A stretch of 64,000 nucleotides of DNA from contig NZ_FXTA01000005.1 of the NCBI RefSeq assembly GCF_900182645.1, forward strand, positions 1-64,000, in the 5' to 3' direction. Positions 24,950 to 33,250 of this stretch are shown here, in pieces (within the stretch, counting starts at the first letter, position 1; each line of letters begins with the position of its first letter). Below the pieces are notes generated by a model. It made no database searches and was not told the DNA's origin. It saw only the letters and a list, made by a program, of their open reading frames with translations. Source of the DNA: Flavobacterium resistens (lineage in GTDB: Bacteria > Bacteroidota > Bacteroidia > Flavobacteriales > Flavobacteriaceae). Position numbers and translations under genes: made by a program.

Positions 24950-26053
24950 TTATTTTACGCTATGATGATTTTTATCAACATGAATTCTTAATCTTCCTGG
25001 AGAAGTATAATCACCTCCAAATGCAGGAATTCCATATGTTTCACTCTCATCTACATTTGGCGTGCTAGGATTATCCGGAATTGGGTCAAAAGGATAATAT
25101 TTACTTATTCCAGTAACTGGAGCATCAGCAGGTTTTGTAGTTTCAAAACGAGTAGTATAACCATCTCCATCATCATCAAAATCTAAGAAATCTGCGATTC
25201 CATCCCCATCTGTATCGTCTTTCATCCACTCTGGAGGATTTGGATACCTTACCAAATCTCTTAAGTCATAAACATATCCATTGCCATCAAAACCATCAGC
25301 AGTAACAGTTTTATTAACATCTTCAAAATAATCAGGAATACCATCTGGCTCAGCAGTTACTGTTGTTCCATTTATTCTAATATCATGATCCATTCTTAAT
25401 AGACCATACAATTTAAAACTAAATACCAAAGGAGAATATGCAGGAATCTTATCTTGCGCCGATGCATAATACGCTAATCCTGAAGGCAGAAACATTACAC
25501 CAGCTCCAAAATTATCATAAGTAATTACGCCATTTGAAGCAGTAGTTGATGTTCCAGTCCTAAACTGAGGGAAAATTTCTCCCCAGCCATCAATTACGGC
25601 ACCTTGAGTATAAACAAACAAATCAAAACTTACTCCATATCCATATGAAGTATCAAAAAGAGTTCCATCAAGCAAATTACCTGAATAGGAAGCGTAAATT
25701 TTATCTGTATTACATGGAGCTTCACCAGTTCCTTTTCTTAATTCTAAATAATAAACATCATAATAAACATCACGATTGTAAACTTTTCTAACTTTTAGGG
25801 GGTATGTTTTTTGATCCCAAATTGAAGTCTGCGTACCGCCAGCAGGAATTTTCTTTATTACAATATCATAATTCGCAGTAACGTTGTCAATATAATTAGT
25901 CTTTAAATATTTTATAATAGAGTCATTATCTGCTTTATATTGCACTTTATAATCTCTTACCTCAACTACAGTTTCATCATCATCACTCTTATTACAAGAA
26001 ACCATGGCAATACCAGCGAGCAATAAAATAAAATAATATTTAAATTTATTCAT
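24950..26053 (-). CDS. FKBP-type prolyl isomerase lipoprotein with calcium-repeat segment
   Basis: 367 residues. Lipoprotein signal ending at C20 (AGIAMVSC). An FKBP domain lies at about 110-225 (YASYSGNLLDGTLFDTS, PQFRTG, MFLPSGLAYY). A region follows with aspartate-rich DTDGDGIADFLDFDDDGDGY, like thrombospondin type-3 or EF-hand calcium repeats. Probably a periplasmic folding helper anchored to a membrane. The isomerase pocket departs in places from the E. coli form, so activity is likely but unproven. Single gene, convergent with the transketolase genes. Confidence 0.85.
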   Translation of the reverse strand: MNKFKYYFILLLAGIAMVSCNKSDDDETVVEVRDYKVQYKADNDSIIKYLKTNYIDNVTANYDIVIKKIPAGGTQTSIWDQKTYPLKVRKVYNRDVYYDVYYLELRKGTGEAPCNTDKIYASYSGNLLDGTLFDTSYGYGVSFDLFVYTQGAVIDGWGEIFPQFRTGTSTTASNGVITYDNFGAGVMFLPSGLAYYASAQDKIPAYSPLVFSFKLYGLLRMDHDIRINGTTVTAEPDGIPDYFEDVNKTVTADGFDGNGYVYDLRDLVRYPNPPEWMKDDTDGDGIADFLDFDDDGDGYTTRFETTKPADAPVTGISKYYPFDPIPDNPSTPNVDESETYGIPAFGGDYTSPGRLRIHVDKNHHSVK

Positions 26054-26132
26054 TATTGTTAATTTTTTAGGTGCGCAAGATACAATATTGATTTATTTTT
26101 GTAAAGAATTTAACTTGGATTTTAGAAAAATT

Positions 26133-26528
26133 ATGAGAATAGATAAATACTTATGGTGCGTGCGTTATTACAAGACCAGAAACATGGTTACAGAAGCCTG
26201 CAAAAAGAACCATATTACTGTAAATGGGCAGGTTGCCAAACCTTCTAAAGAAGTTTTCCCAACAGACAAAATCACCTTTAGAAAAGATCAGATTACACAA
26301 ATTATCACGGTCCTTGATATTCCGGAAAGCCGCGTGGGAGCAAAACTTGTTGATATATACCGCAAAAACGAAACTCCACCCGAAGCTTATGCACATTTAG
26401 AGTTATTAAAACTCTCAAAAGAGCATTATAGAAAAAGCGGAACAGGAAGACCAACCAAAAAAGACAGACGAGATATTGACGAGTACGGAAATGAAATTTT
26501 TGATGAAGACGAAGAAAATGAAATTTAA
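26133..26528 (+). CDS. hslR: RNA-binding S4-domain protein, Hsp15-like
   Basis: 131 residues from ATG 26133. An upstream frame opening (26088) lies across the -7 element TATTTTTG (26094-26101), so the later ATG MRIDKYLWCVRYYKTR is preferred. S4 domain at about 1-60 with YKTRNMVTEACKKNHITVNG, then a charged tail (KKDRRDIDEYGNE, DEDEENE). Hsp15 binds stalled 50S subunits carrying nascent chains and helps ribosome recycling after heat shock. Divergent from the FKBP gene. Confidence 0.9.
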   Translation: MRIDKYLWCVRYYKTRNMVTEACKKNHITVNGQVAKPSKEVFPTDKITFRKDQITQIITVLDIPESRVGAKLVDIYRKNETPPEAYAHLELLKLSKEHYRKSGTGRPTKKDRRDIDEYGNEIFDEDEENEI

Positions 26529-26644
26529 ATTTTAATTCTGAAATCTCAATTTCCAAAAAACATAAAAAATTAATTTTCTAAAATTGGAATTTGGAATTTA
26601 AAAACTGCAATTCATAAATTTGTACATTAGCAAAAAATAAAATC

Positions 26645-27145
26645 ATGAGCAAAAACATCATCTTAACTAATCAGGAAATCGAACACAAAATTAAACGTAT
26701 TGCCTATCAAATTTACGAGACATTTGTTGACGAAGAAGAAGTCGTTATTGCCGGAATCGCTTCTAACGGATCTGTTTTTGCCCAAAAAATAGCCACTGCC
26801 CTAAGCAATATCTCAACGCTGAAAATTTCAACCTGCGAAGTTAAAGTCGACAAGCAAAATCCGCAGTTGCCAATTCATACTTCTTTAACCAAGGAAGAAT
26901 ACCAAAATAAAGGATTAGTATTAGTTGATGATGTATTAAACTCGGGCACAACATTAATATATGCTGTTCGTCATTTCTTAGACGTTCCGCTTAAGAAATT
27001 CAAAACAGCAGTACTTGTTGACAGAAATCACAAAAAATACCCTGTAAAAGCCGATTTTAAAGGAATCTCTTTATCAACTTCTTTATTAGAGCATGTTCAG
27101 GTAGTTTTTGACGAAAATGGAGATAATTACGCTTTTTTAAGCTAG
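26645..27145 (+). CDS. Phosphoribosyltransferase, PyrR-like
   Basis: 166 residues with the type I phosphoribosyltransferase fold and the PRPP motif LVLVDDVLNSGTTL (about 91-104). The N-terminal part (AGIASNGSVFAQKIA) is the hood. It could be PyrR-like or a purine-salvage enzyme; the base cannot be assigned. A -7 match TAAATTTG lies at 26615-26622. The last 9 bases overlap the convergent aroK. Confidence 0.8.
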   Translation: MSKNIILTNQEIEHKIKRIAYQIYETFVDEEEVVIAGIASNGSVFAQKIATALSNISTLKISTCEVKVDKQNPQLPIHTSLTKEEYQNKGLVLVDDVLNSGTTLIYAVRHFLDVPLKKFKTAVLVDRNHKKYPVKADFKGISLSTSLLEHVQVVFDENGDNYAFLS

Positions 27146-27655
27146 GATTTCCAAAATATCTTCAACTGTTTCTTCGACTGATTTACCATCAACCGACACT
27201 TTATGTTGTGCATGGTTATAATAAAAACTTCTGTCGAATAAATGTTTTGCGATAAATTCTTTCATTTCATCCTCTTCCATATTTGCAATCAACGGGCGTT
27301 TGCTTTTGTTTTGGGCTAATCTATTATATAAAGTTTCAATTGATGCTTTTAAGTATATAGATACTATATCATCATTTTGAAGCAGTAAATGATTATTCGC
27401 ATAACATGGAGTTCCTCCACCAAGACCAATAATGTTATTTTCTGAAGAATTAAGCAATTCTACAAACATTTCGTGTTCTAATTTTCGAAAATAAACTTCC
27501 CCATGTTTAGAAAAAATTTCATTTATCGACAAATTTGCTCTTTTTTCGATGCAAGTATCTAAATCCAGAAACGGAATATTTGTAATTTTTGACAAGTTTT
27601 GGGCAATTGTTGACTTTCCGCAACCCATATAACCTAATAACACTATTTTTTTCAT
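27137..27655 (-). CDS. aroK: Shikimate kinase
   Basis: 172 residues. Phosphorylates shikimate in the route to chorismate and the aromatic amino acids. P-loop GYMGCGKST (8-16), substrate motifs LDLDTCIEKR and YFRKLEHEMF, GLGGGTPCY, and NKSKRPLI of the lid. Length is normal. Its 3' end overlaps the phosphoribosyltransferase gene by 9 bases, and it is divergent from the tRNA-Lys genes. Confidence 0.95.
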   Translation of the reverse strand: MKKIVLLGYMGCGKSTIAQNLSKITNIPFLDLDTCIEKRANLSINEIFSKHGEVYFRKLEHEMFVELLNSSENNIIGLGGGTPCYANNHLLLQNDDIVSIYLKASIETLYNRLAQNKSKRPLIANMEEDEMKEFIAKHLFDRSFYYNHAQHKVSVDGKSVEETVEDILEILA

Positions 27656-27726
27656 ATTAATAAAACCTTATAAACTAAGACATTGGGAACTTTTCGTAAA
27701 AAAAGACAAATTTATAATAAAAATGC

Positions 27727-27758
27727 TTGGAAACTTCGAAAATAACTCCTTATATTTG
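27727..27758 (+). promoter_or_regulatory. Promoter of tRNA-Lys genes 1 and 2
   Basis: TTG 27727-27729, 21-base spacer, TATATTTG 27751-27758, then GCACCCGCATT. The stretch TTATATTTGCACCC recurs before the third tRNA-Lys copy. Confidence 0.65.
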
Positions 27759-27782
27759 CACCCGCATTCAAGAAACGAATAT

Positions 27783-27855
27783 GACTCGATAGCTCAGTCG
27801 GTAGAGCACATCACTTTTAATGATGGGGTCCTGGGTTCGAGCCCCAGTCGGGTCA
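27783..27855 (+). tRNA. tRNA-Lys (UUU), copy 1
   Basis: 73 bases, full cloverleaf: acceptor GACTCGA/TCGGGTC, D arm AGCTCAGTCGGTAGAGC, anticodon loop CTTTTAA with anticodon TTT, T arm with GGTTCGAGCC. No CCA encoded. Identical to copies 2 and 3. Confidence 0.97.
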
Positions 27856-27895
27856 CAAAATTTGTGATTAACAAAATAAGTTTCTTGAAAGCAAT

Positions 27896-27968
27896 GACTC
27901 GATAGCTCAGTCGGTAGAGCACATCACTTTTAATGATGGGGTCCTGGGTTCGAGCCCCAGTCGGGTCA
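27896..27968 (+). tRNA. tRNA-Lys (UUU), copy 2
   Basis: Identical in all 73 positions to copy 1, 40 bases downstream and on the same transcript. A terminator follows. Confidence 0.97.
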
Positions 27969-27970
27969 CA

Positions 27971-28009
27971 AAGGTCGGGTAAATTATTTTACTCGACCTT
28001 TTTTCTTTT
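27971..28009 (+). terminator. Terminator after tRNA-Lys 2
   Basis: AAGGTCG at the left pairs with CGACCTT, with GTAAA/TTTAC inside, then a T-rich run. The tRNA-Leu that follows directly may depend on partial read-through or on promoter activity I could not locate. Confidence 0.75.
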
Positions 28010-28011
28010 TA

Positions 28012-28094
28012 GGCCATGTGGAGAAACGGTAGACTCGCCATCTTGAGGGGGTGGTGCTCGCAAGGGCGTGAGGGTTCAAATCCCTCCATGGTCA
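28012..28094 (+). tRNA. tRNA-Leu (GAG)
   Basis: 83-base class II tRNA. Acceptor GGCCATG pairs with CATGGTC (one G-U), anticodon loop TTGAGGG with anticodon GAG in a CCATC/GGTGG stem, long variable arm, T arm GAGGGTTCAAATCCCTC. No CCA encoded. Reads CUC and CUU leucine codons. Confidence 0.92.
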
Positions 28095-28101
28095 CTTAAA
28101 C

Positions 28102-28139
28102 AAAAGCGCAAACCAATAAACATAAGGTTGCGCTTTTTT
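28102..28139 (+). terminator. Terminator after tRNA-Leu
   Basis: AAAAGCGCAAACC pairs with GGTTGCGCTTTT, loop about 11, then a T run. Confidence 0.85.
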
Positions 28140-28467
28140 AATTTGTTATTTTTCCGACTTCTGCCCGACAATTTTGATTAATTAGCAAACATCTCTATTT
28201 ATTCAATTTTCTCACTCTAATTTGCAAAGTTTAAAAACTGCATCCTAATAAGCTTTATTATTGAAAAGAGACACACTTAATTAATTAAAACATTTTTATT
28301 ATCATTTTTTAATTTTCATCTCTTCGTTTTTTTTTATTTAAACAACTCTCTACTCTAGAACAGATATTTAAACAAACGAAATGTCTTATCACAATGTTTT
28401 TTTGACCCAATTGCGTCATTTAAATGCAAGATTGATAGTTTTTTTGCATTATTAAAAATCAATAATT
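28140..28467. other. Gene-free stretch, AT-rich
   Basis: 328 bases, very AT-rich, with no open frame of weight and no stem of note. It must hold the promoter of the gene at 28468, but no good TTG/TAnnTTTG pair could be picked out. Confidence 0.5.
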
Positions 28468-28785
28468 ATGGAGAATACAATAAATGAAAAAACGTTAATA
28501 GAATCAAAAGTAGATTTGATGTATTTTAGAACAGTAAGAAGAACTACAGCACATGCAACACTCACCGACAAAGCATTAACTATATCCAAATACATTGGAA
28601 TTGTCAAAGACAACTACAGTCTTGAAGAAATCGAATCTTATTATTTCTTCAAAGTTGCTTTAATTATGCCTACGGGAATTGGATTTAAATTAAAAAATGG
28701 TAAGAAGGTTGAATTTGCACCATTAATCGGAAAAATAGGAAAATGGAAATCCGCTCTTAGCGAAAGTACAATTCCACAGGCTTAA
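28468..28785 (+). CDS. Small protein of unknown function, PH/GRAM-like character
   Basis: 105 residues, soluble, mixed beta strands: HATLTDKALTISKYIGIVK, YSLEEIESYYFFKVALIMPT, GIGFKLKNGKKVEFAPLI. The pattern (strand-rich, with a lipid-switch-like 'expression, then regulation' layout) recalls small PH/GRAM-like domains, but I could not confirm a family. It stands alone between tRNA genes, a frequent site for recently acquired genes, though its base use looks ordinary. Confidence 0.6.
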   Translation: MENTINEKTLIESKVDLMYFRTVRRTTAHATLTDKALTISKYIGIVKDNYSLEEIESYYFFKVALIMPTGIGFKLKNGKKVEFAPLIGKIGKWKSALSESTIPQA

Positions 28786-29133
28786 TATTCATAGACTTTT
28801 TTTGTAAAGTGACTTTAGGCCCGATCAATATATGTGGCCAATTAACAAAATACTAAACTCGTCACATAAAATTACAACCATTAAATCTAATGAGTAAATA
28901 AAAATGAGTCCAGCCTCACTTTAAACTGGAAATAAGTGATCAACATCGCAGAGTTTTTCATTCCAAACCTTCGTTAACTCGCATGAAAGATGAAAAACCT
29001 CCAAAAAAAGTTTGAATTTTGCATCAAGGAAATTCACCAAAAAAATTAAAGCCTATTTTACTGTAAAATAGGCTTTTAAAATTTATTCCGAAAAAAGCAT
29101 TAAAAAAAGGCTTCAAAACCTAAATAAAGTACT
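28786..29133. other. Gene-free stretch with a terminator-like stem
   Basis: About 350 bases without a convincing gene. It holds one strong stem, AAAGCCTATTTTA (29048-29060) with TAAAATAGGCTTT (29064-29076), loop CTG. Part of the stem, AAAGCCTATTT, is the same as in the terminator at 29246-29280. It is rather far from the upstream gene to be its terminator. Confidence 0.5.
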
Positions 29134-29141
29134 TATATTTG
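29134..29141 (+). promoter_or_regulatory. -7 element of tRNA-Lys copy 3
   Basis: TATATTTG followed by GCACCC, matching the copy 1 promoter over TTATATTTGCACCC. The -33 part is weak. Confidence 0.5.
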
Positions 29142-29163
29142 CACCCTCATTAGAGAAAACAAT

Positions 29164-29236
29164 GACTCGATAGCTCAGTCGGTAGAGCACATCACTTTTA
29201 ATGATGGGGTCCTGGGTTCGAGCCCCAGTCGGGTCA
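29164..29236 (+). tRNA. tRNA-Lys (UUU), copy 3
   Basis: Identical over 73 bases to copies 1 and 2, about 1.3 kb away, with its own promoter and terminator. The pattern points to a recent segmental duplication or gene conversion. Confidence 0.97.
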
Positions 29237-29245
29237 CAAAAACAA

Positions 29246-29280
29246 AAAAGCCTATTTCATTTCGAAATAGGCTTTTTTTT
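29246..29280 (+). terminator. Terminator after tRNA-Lys 3
   Basis: GCCTATTTC (29250-29258) pairs with GAAATAGGC (29264-29272), extended by A/T pairs, then a T run. Confidence 0.85.
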
Positions 29281-29378
29281 ATGTCTTTTTTTTTGCTTTT
29301 ACAAAAAAGCTATTTCTCATTTCCAAATACCCCTCTCCCCTTGCAATGAATCCGGAATGGCAATATTTTCTACCATTT

Positions 29379-29861
29379 TTAACTCTTATGATCAAAGCTC
29401 AAAACCTCTTTTAAAACCCACTCCTTATTAATTAAAAGATAGACATGCGTAAATTTTGCTTCGCTTGTAAAAACATCTGGTTTATTTGCTTCTCTTAAAT
29501 AAAAATCATGAATTCCAGTTTGAACGACTCCGTAAAGTTTTCCTTCGCTATAAAGCGGATACACTTCTAAACTTTCCGGTTTTACTTTTCTGATTGGTTT
29601 TTGCAAACCTTTTCCACAAATATTCTTTTTTACATTTTCTAAAAAAGTCTTTTTATTCTGAACACCGCCCTGATCATGATAAAAAACCAAATCGGGATGA
29701 ATCGCTTTTTCTAAAAAAGCAATATCACATTGATTAAAACTCTTTTCAAAGAAAATACTGTCATGTTTTTTCAAAGTCAAAAACAATTCGGAATCTTTTG
29801 CAACTTGCGAAAAAACAGCAACCGAAATATGGAATAAAAATAATGCGAGAATCTTTTTCAT
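29379..29861 (-). CDS. Exported NTF2-like (DUF4440-type) protein
   Basis: 160 residues with a signal peptide (MKKILALFLFHISVAVFSQ). The rest fits the NTF2/SnoaL cone fold: CDIAFLEKAIHPDLVFYHDQGG at the start, FTHVYLLINKEWVLKEVLSFDH at the end, as in DUF4440 proteins. No catalytic residue can be assigned. Single gene on the minus strand, divergent from the ArsR operon. Confidence 0.75.
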   Translation of the reverse strand: MKKILALFLFHISVAVFSQVAKDSELFLTLKKHDSIFFEKSFNQCDIAFLEKAIHPDLVFYHDQGGVQNKKTFLENVKKNICGKGLQKPIRKVKPESLEVYPLYSEGKLYGVVQTGIHDFYLREANKPDVFTSEAKFTHVYLLINKEWVLKEVLSFDHKS

Positions 29862-30060
29862 ATCTAAGTTTCTTAGTTGTTATTATTTATAAAAACCTTC
29901 ACTTCAATAATTTCTTTAAAAGTAACACAAACCAATTAAAAACAATTTTTTAGAAGTTAAATTTTTCATCCCTTCAACAATTTCAAAGGCTTCAAGTGTT
30001 TCACTTTTTTTTACTAACAGCACATTTTCAATTAATTACAAAAAATATTTGTTAAAAAAT

Positions 30061-30106
30061 TTGCGTAGCCAAATGACTTCGTATATATTTGTAGCCAAAT
30101 AACTTC
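30061..30106 (+). promoter_or_regulatory. ArsR operon promoter with direct-repeat operator
   Basis: TTG 30061-30063, 20-base spacer, TATATTTG 30084-30091. Two direct repeats, GTAGCCAAATGACTTC (30065-30080) and GTAGCCAAATAACTTC (30091-30106), match at 15 of 16 bases and lie 26 bases apart. One fills the spacer and the other covers the transcription start. Likely binding sites for the ArsR regulator encoded 6 bases downstream (inference). Confidence 0.65.
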
Positions 30107-30111
30107 ACAAC

Positions 30112-30435
30112 ATGAATTTAAGACGAGATGTATTTCAGGCCATAGCCGATCCTACAAGAAGAGCTATATTACTTTTGGTGACTTCGCATTCGATGACTGC
30201 CGGTGCGATAGCTTCTAATTTTGACACGGCGCGTCCAACAGTTTCCAAACATTTAAAAATTCTGACGGAATGCGATTTATTGCAACAAACGCAAAATGGA
30301 CGAGAAGTTCATTATACAATTAATGCTAAAAAAATGAAAGAAATAGCCGATTTCATAGAACCTTTCCGCCAAATGTGGGACGAAAGATTCAATAAACTTG
30401 AAGAAATTATGAAAAACTACAAACAAAAAAACTAA
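30112..30435 (+). CDS. ArsR-family transcriptional regulator
   Basis: 107 residues, a winged helix-turn-helix: VFQAIADPTRRAILLLV, then the recognition region TARPTVSKHLKILTECDLL. There are no metal-binding Cys pairs, so it is not an arsenic or metal sensor of the classic type. It belongs to the ArsR group that controls neighbouring SRPBCC/AHSA1 genes. First gene of a six-gene operon, preceded by a repeated operator. Confidence 0.92.
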   Translation: MNLRRDVFQAIADPTRRAILLLVTSHSMTAGAIASNFDTARPTVSKHLKILTECDLLQQTQNGREVHYTINAKKMKEIADFIEPFRQMWDERFNKLEEIMKNYKQKN

Positions 30436-30440
30436 CTGAT

Positions 30441-30908
30441 ATGGAATTAAAAACAAAAATAAATGCGCAAGACGACAAACAAGAACTTGTTATTACACGT
30501 GATTTTGATTTGCCCGTCGAATTGCTTTTTAAAGCTTACATCGAGCCTGAAATTGTAGCACAATGGATGGGAACAAAAGTTTTAAAACTTGAAAGCAAAA
30601 AACATGGTAGTTATCAATTCGAAACCAGTGATGCAAAAGGAAACGTGGTTGTTCAAATGAATGGTGTTATTCATGAATTTATTCCGAATGAAAAAATAAC
30701 CCGAACATTTGAGATGGAAAATTCGCCTTTTACTGTTCAATTGGAATTTTTGGAATTTGACAAAGTAAGTGAATCGACGAGTAAACTCACCATGCAGATC
30801 GTTTATAAATCGACAGCTTTGAGAAATCAAATGCTTCAATTACCATTTAAACAAGGGCTAAACATGGCCCATAATCGATTAGAAGAAATTTGCAGTAAAC
30901 TAAAATAA
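30441..30908 (+). CDS. SRPBCC/AHSA1-domain protein
   Basis: 155 residues of the START-like AHSA1 fold: ITRDFDLPVELLFKAYIEPE, VAQWMG, YQFETSDAKGN and a C-terminal helix QGLNMAHNRLEEICSKL. Homologues bind small hydrophobic ligands or act on Hsp90-like proteins; the ligand is unknown. Begins 5 bases after the ArsR gene, the usual pairing. Confidence 0.9.
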   Translation: MELKTKINAQDDKQELVITRDFDLPVELLFKAYIEPEIVAQWMGTKVLKLESKKHGSYQFETSDAKGNVVVQMNGVIHEFIPNEKITRTFEMENSPFTVQLEFLEFDKVSESTSKLTMQIVYKSTALRNQMLQLPFKQGLNMAHNRLEEICSKLK

Positions 30909-30915
30909 ACCTATC

Positions 30916-31293
30916 ATGACAAAAAGAAACAAAATTATCTATTGGGTTGCTACGCTTTGGCTAGCACTAGGAATGACAGCAACCGGAATCGTGCAATTAA
31001 TGCAATCAAAAGACGAAACAGATCGAATGTCGCATTTGGGTTATCCAATTTATTTACTAACTTTATTAGGCATTTGGAAATTATTAGGCGTTATAACAGT
31101 TCTAATCCCTAGATTTCCATTATTGAAAGAATGGGCTTATGCTGGTTTTTTCTTTGCAATGTCAGGCGCACTATTTTCGCATTTTGCAGCAAATGACAGT
31201 GCAAAAGATTTTTTTGGACCGGCACTTTTAATCGTCCTAACAGTTACGTCTTGGTATTTCAGACCAACGGAACGAAAACTCATTAACGTTTAA
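30916..31293 (+). CDS. DoxX-like membrane protein
   Basis: 125 residues, four membrane segments (about 8-27, 45-66, 73-92, 97-114), beginning MTKRNKIIYWVATLWLALGM. DoxX-like proteins often follow ArsR-AHSA1 pairs in Bacteroidota; their role is not settled. Starts 7 bases after the AHSA1 gene. Confidence 0.85.
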   Translation: MTKRNKIIYWVATLWLALGMTATGIVQLMQSKDETDRMSHLGYPIYLLTLLGIWKLLGVITVLIPRFPLLKEWAYAGFFFAMSGALFSHFAANDSAKDFFGPALLIVLTVTSWYFRPTERKLINV

Positions 31294-31303
31294 ACTTATA
31301 AAA

Positions 31304-31882
31304 ATGAATCCGAAAGTTGATTTTTTCTTTGACAAAGCCACAAAATGGCAGGAAGAATTGGAACAAATGCGAACCATTGCTCTTGAATGCCAGTTAACCG
31401 AAGAATTAAAATGGGGAAATCCTTGTTATATGTACCAAGATACCAATGTTGTTTTGATTCATGCGTTTAAAGATTATTGCGCTTTTTTATTTTTCAAAGG
31501 CGCTTTGCTAAAAGATACTGACGGAATTTTGATTCAACAGAGTGAGAACGTTCAAGCAGCACGTCATATCCGATTTACAAGCTTGAAAGAAATTGTTGAT
31601 TTGAAACCTATTCTAAAAACATATATTTATCAAGCAATTGAAATTGAAAAAGCAGGTTTGAAAGTAACTCTGAAAAAAACTTCGGATTTTCCTGTTTCAG
31701 AAGAATTTCAAAAGAAACAAGATGAAAATCCCGAATTTAAAAAAGCTTTTGAAGCTTTGACTCCGGGGAGACAAAGAGCTTATTTGCTTCATTTTTCTCA
31801 ACCAAAACAAGCCAAAACCCGTGAAGCCAGAGTCGAGAAACACACTCAGAACATTCTTGACGGAAAAGGTTTAAATGATTAA
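31304..31882 (+). CDS. YdeI/OmdA-family DUF1801 protein
   Basis: 192 residues. DUF1801-like part with ELKWGNPCYMYQDTNVVLIHAFKDYCAFLFFKG, then a YdeI-type C-terminus with EALTPGRQRAYLLHFSQPKQ and a basic end. The family is of uncertain biochemical role. Fourth gene of the ArsR operon. Confidence 0.85.
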   Translation: MNPKVDFFFDKATKWQEELEQMRTIALECQLTEELKWGNPCYMYQDTNVVLIHAFKDYCAFLFFKGALLKDTDGILIQQSENVQAARHIRFTSLKEIVDLKPILKTYIYQAIEIEKAGLKVTLKKTSDFPVSEEFQKKQDENPEFKKAFEALTPGRQRAYLLHFSQPKQAKTREARVEKHTQNILDGKGLND

Positions 31883-31911
31883 TTTGCCATTGAAATAAAA
31901 ACCAAATCAAA

Positions 31912-32577
31912 ATGACAGCAAACGATATTTTAACACAACTCAAAGCTCTTGGAGACGAAAAAGTATTTGCCCAAAATAAAAAACGCGGCGCAAGCGAAAA
32001 TCAATTTGGCGTTAAAATGGGCGATATTCGAACATTGGCAAAAAAAATCAAAATCAATCATGAATTAGGGCTCGAACTTTGGGACACTGAAAATGCTGAT
32101 GCCCGATTTTTATCTATTTTAATTTTAGATCCAAAAAAGCTTTCGAATGAACAAATTGCCAAAATGGTTTCTTCGGAAAAATTCGTTCATATTGCCGATT
32201 GGTTTTATTCTTATATAATTAAAGATTATTCAGATAGAGAAACGCTACGTCAAGCCTGGATGCATTCAACTGATGTCATGCACGGCCGCGCTGCATGGAG
32301 TCTTACCAGCGGATGCGTTGCCCGTAATCCTGATGTTTTGGATTTACCCTCTTTGCTAGACCGAATTGAAAATGAAATGCCAACTGCAGCACCGGAAGTT
32401 CAATGGACAATGAACAGCACATTGGCACAAATTGGAATCAAATTTCCTGAATACAGAACTCGTGCTTTAGCCATTGGAGAAAAACTAGGCATTTACAGAG
32501 ATTATCCAACTTCAAAAGGCTGTACTTCTCCTTTTGCCCCAATTTGGATCAACGAAATGGTGCGCCGACAAGAATAA
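31912..32577 (+). CDS. DNA alkylation repair protein, AlkD-like
   Basis: 221 residues, all helical HEAT-like repeats as in AlkC/AlkD glycosylases, which remove alkylated bases from DNA. Recognisable: RGASENQFGVKMGDIRTLAK, ELWDTENADARFLSI, DWFYSYIIKDY and WSLTSGCVARNP. The catalytic aspartate of AlkD cannot be placed with certainty by eye. Fifth gene of the ArsR operon. Confidence 0.82.
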   Translation: MTANDILTQLKALGDEKVFAQNKKRGASENQFGVKMGDIRTLAKKIKINHELGLELWDTENADARFLSILILDPKKLSNEQIAKMVSSEKFVHIADWFYSYIIKDYSDRETLRQAWMHSTDVMHGRAAWSLTSGCVARNPDVLDLPSLLDRIENEMPTAAPEVQWTMNSTLAQIGIKFPEYRTRALAIGEKLGIYRDYPTSKGCTSPFAPIWINEMVRRQE

Positions 32578-32595
32578 AAATCAAAAAACATTGAA

Positions 32596-33153
32596 ATGAA
32601 AAATAAAATTTCGCAAGAAGAACAAGAACAGCTTATCAGTATTTTGAAAGTTCGTTTCGAAAAAAACTTAAGTCGTCATACCGATATTGACTGGACAAAA
32701 GTAGAAGCGAAACTTATTGCTAACCCAGAAAAACTTTGGTCGCTTCTTCAAATGGAAAAAACAGAAGGAGAACCGGATGTAGTCGCTTACGATAAAAATA
32801 CCGACGAATACATTTTTTTTGATTGTGTCGCCGAAAGTCCAAAAGCACGAAGAAGTCTTTGCTACGATAGAAAAGCGCTTGATTCCAGAAAAGAACACAA
32901 ACCAAAAAACAGCGCTGTGGACATGGCGGCAGAAATGGGAATTGAACTTTTGGCCGAAGAACAATATCGCCAATTACAAGAACTTGGGAATTTTGACACC
33001 AAAACTTCAAGTTGGATTTCAACACCGGAAGATGTTAGAAAATTAGGTGGTGCCGTATTTTGTGATTTCCGCTACGGAAGAGTATTTCTTTATCATAATG
33101 GTGCCGAATCCTATTATGCAGCACGAGGATTTCGAGGTTGTTTAAAAATATAA
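32596..33153 (+). CDS. DUF4256-family protein
   Basis: 185 residues matching the DUF4256 pattern as I recall it: EPDVVAYDKNTDEYIFFDC, LCYDRKALDSRKEHKP and GGAVFCDFRYGRVFLYHNGA. No signal or membrane segment. Function unknown. Last gene of the ArsR operon, 18 bases after the AlkD-like gene. Confidence 0.8.
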   Translation: MKNKISQEEQEQLISILKVRFEKNLSRHTDIDWTKVEAKLIANPEKLWSLLQMEKTEGEPDVVAYDKNTDEYIFFDCVAESPKARRSLCYDRKALDSRKEHKPKNSAVDMAAEMGIELLAEEQYRQLQELGNFDTKTSSWISTPEDVRKLGGAVFCDFRYGRVFLYHNGAESYYAARGFRGCLKI

Positions 33154-33250
33154 TTTATATCACAATTATTTTACAAAAGTAGTTCTCGTACAAAACAAAT
33201 CTTTCTTAAATTCGTTTGGAAATAATTAATCACTAATCCCAAATTAGTTT

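Noticed and set aside
27723..27905. Open frame over tRNA-Lys copy 1
   Set aside because: It is just the tRNA gene read as protein; same for 29201-29431 over copy 3.
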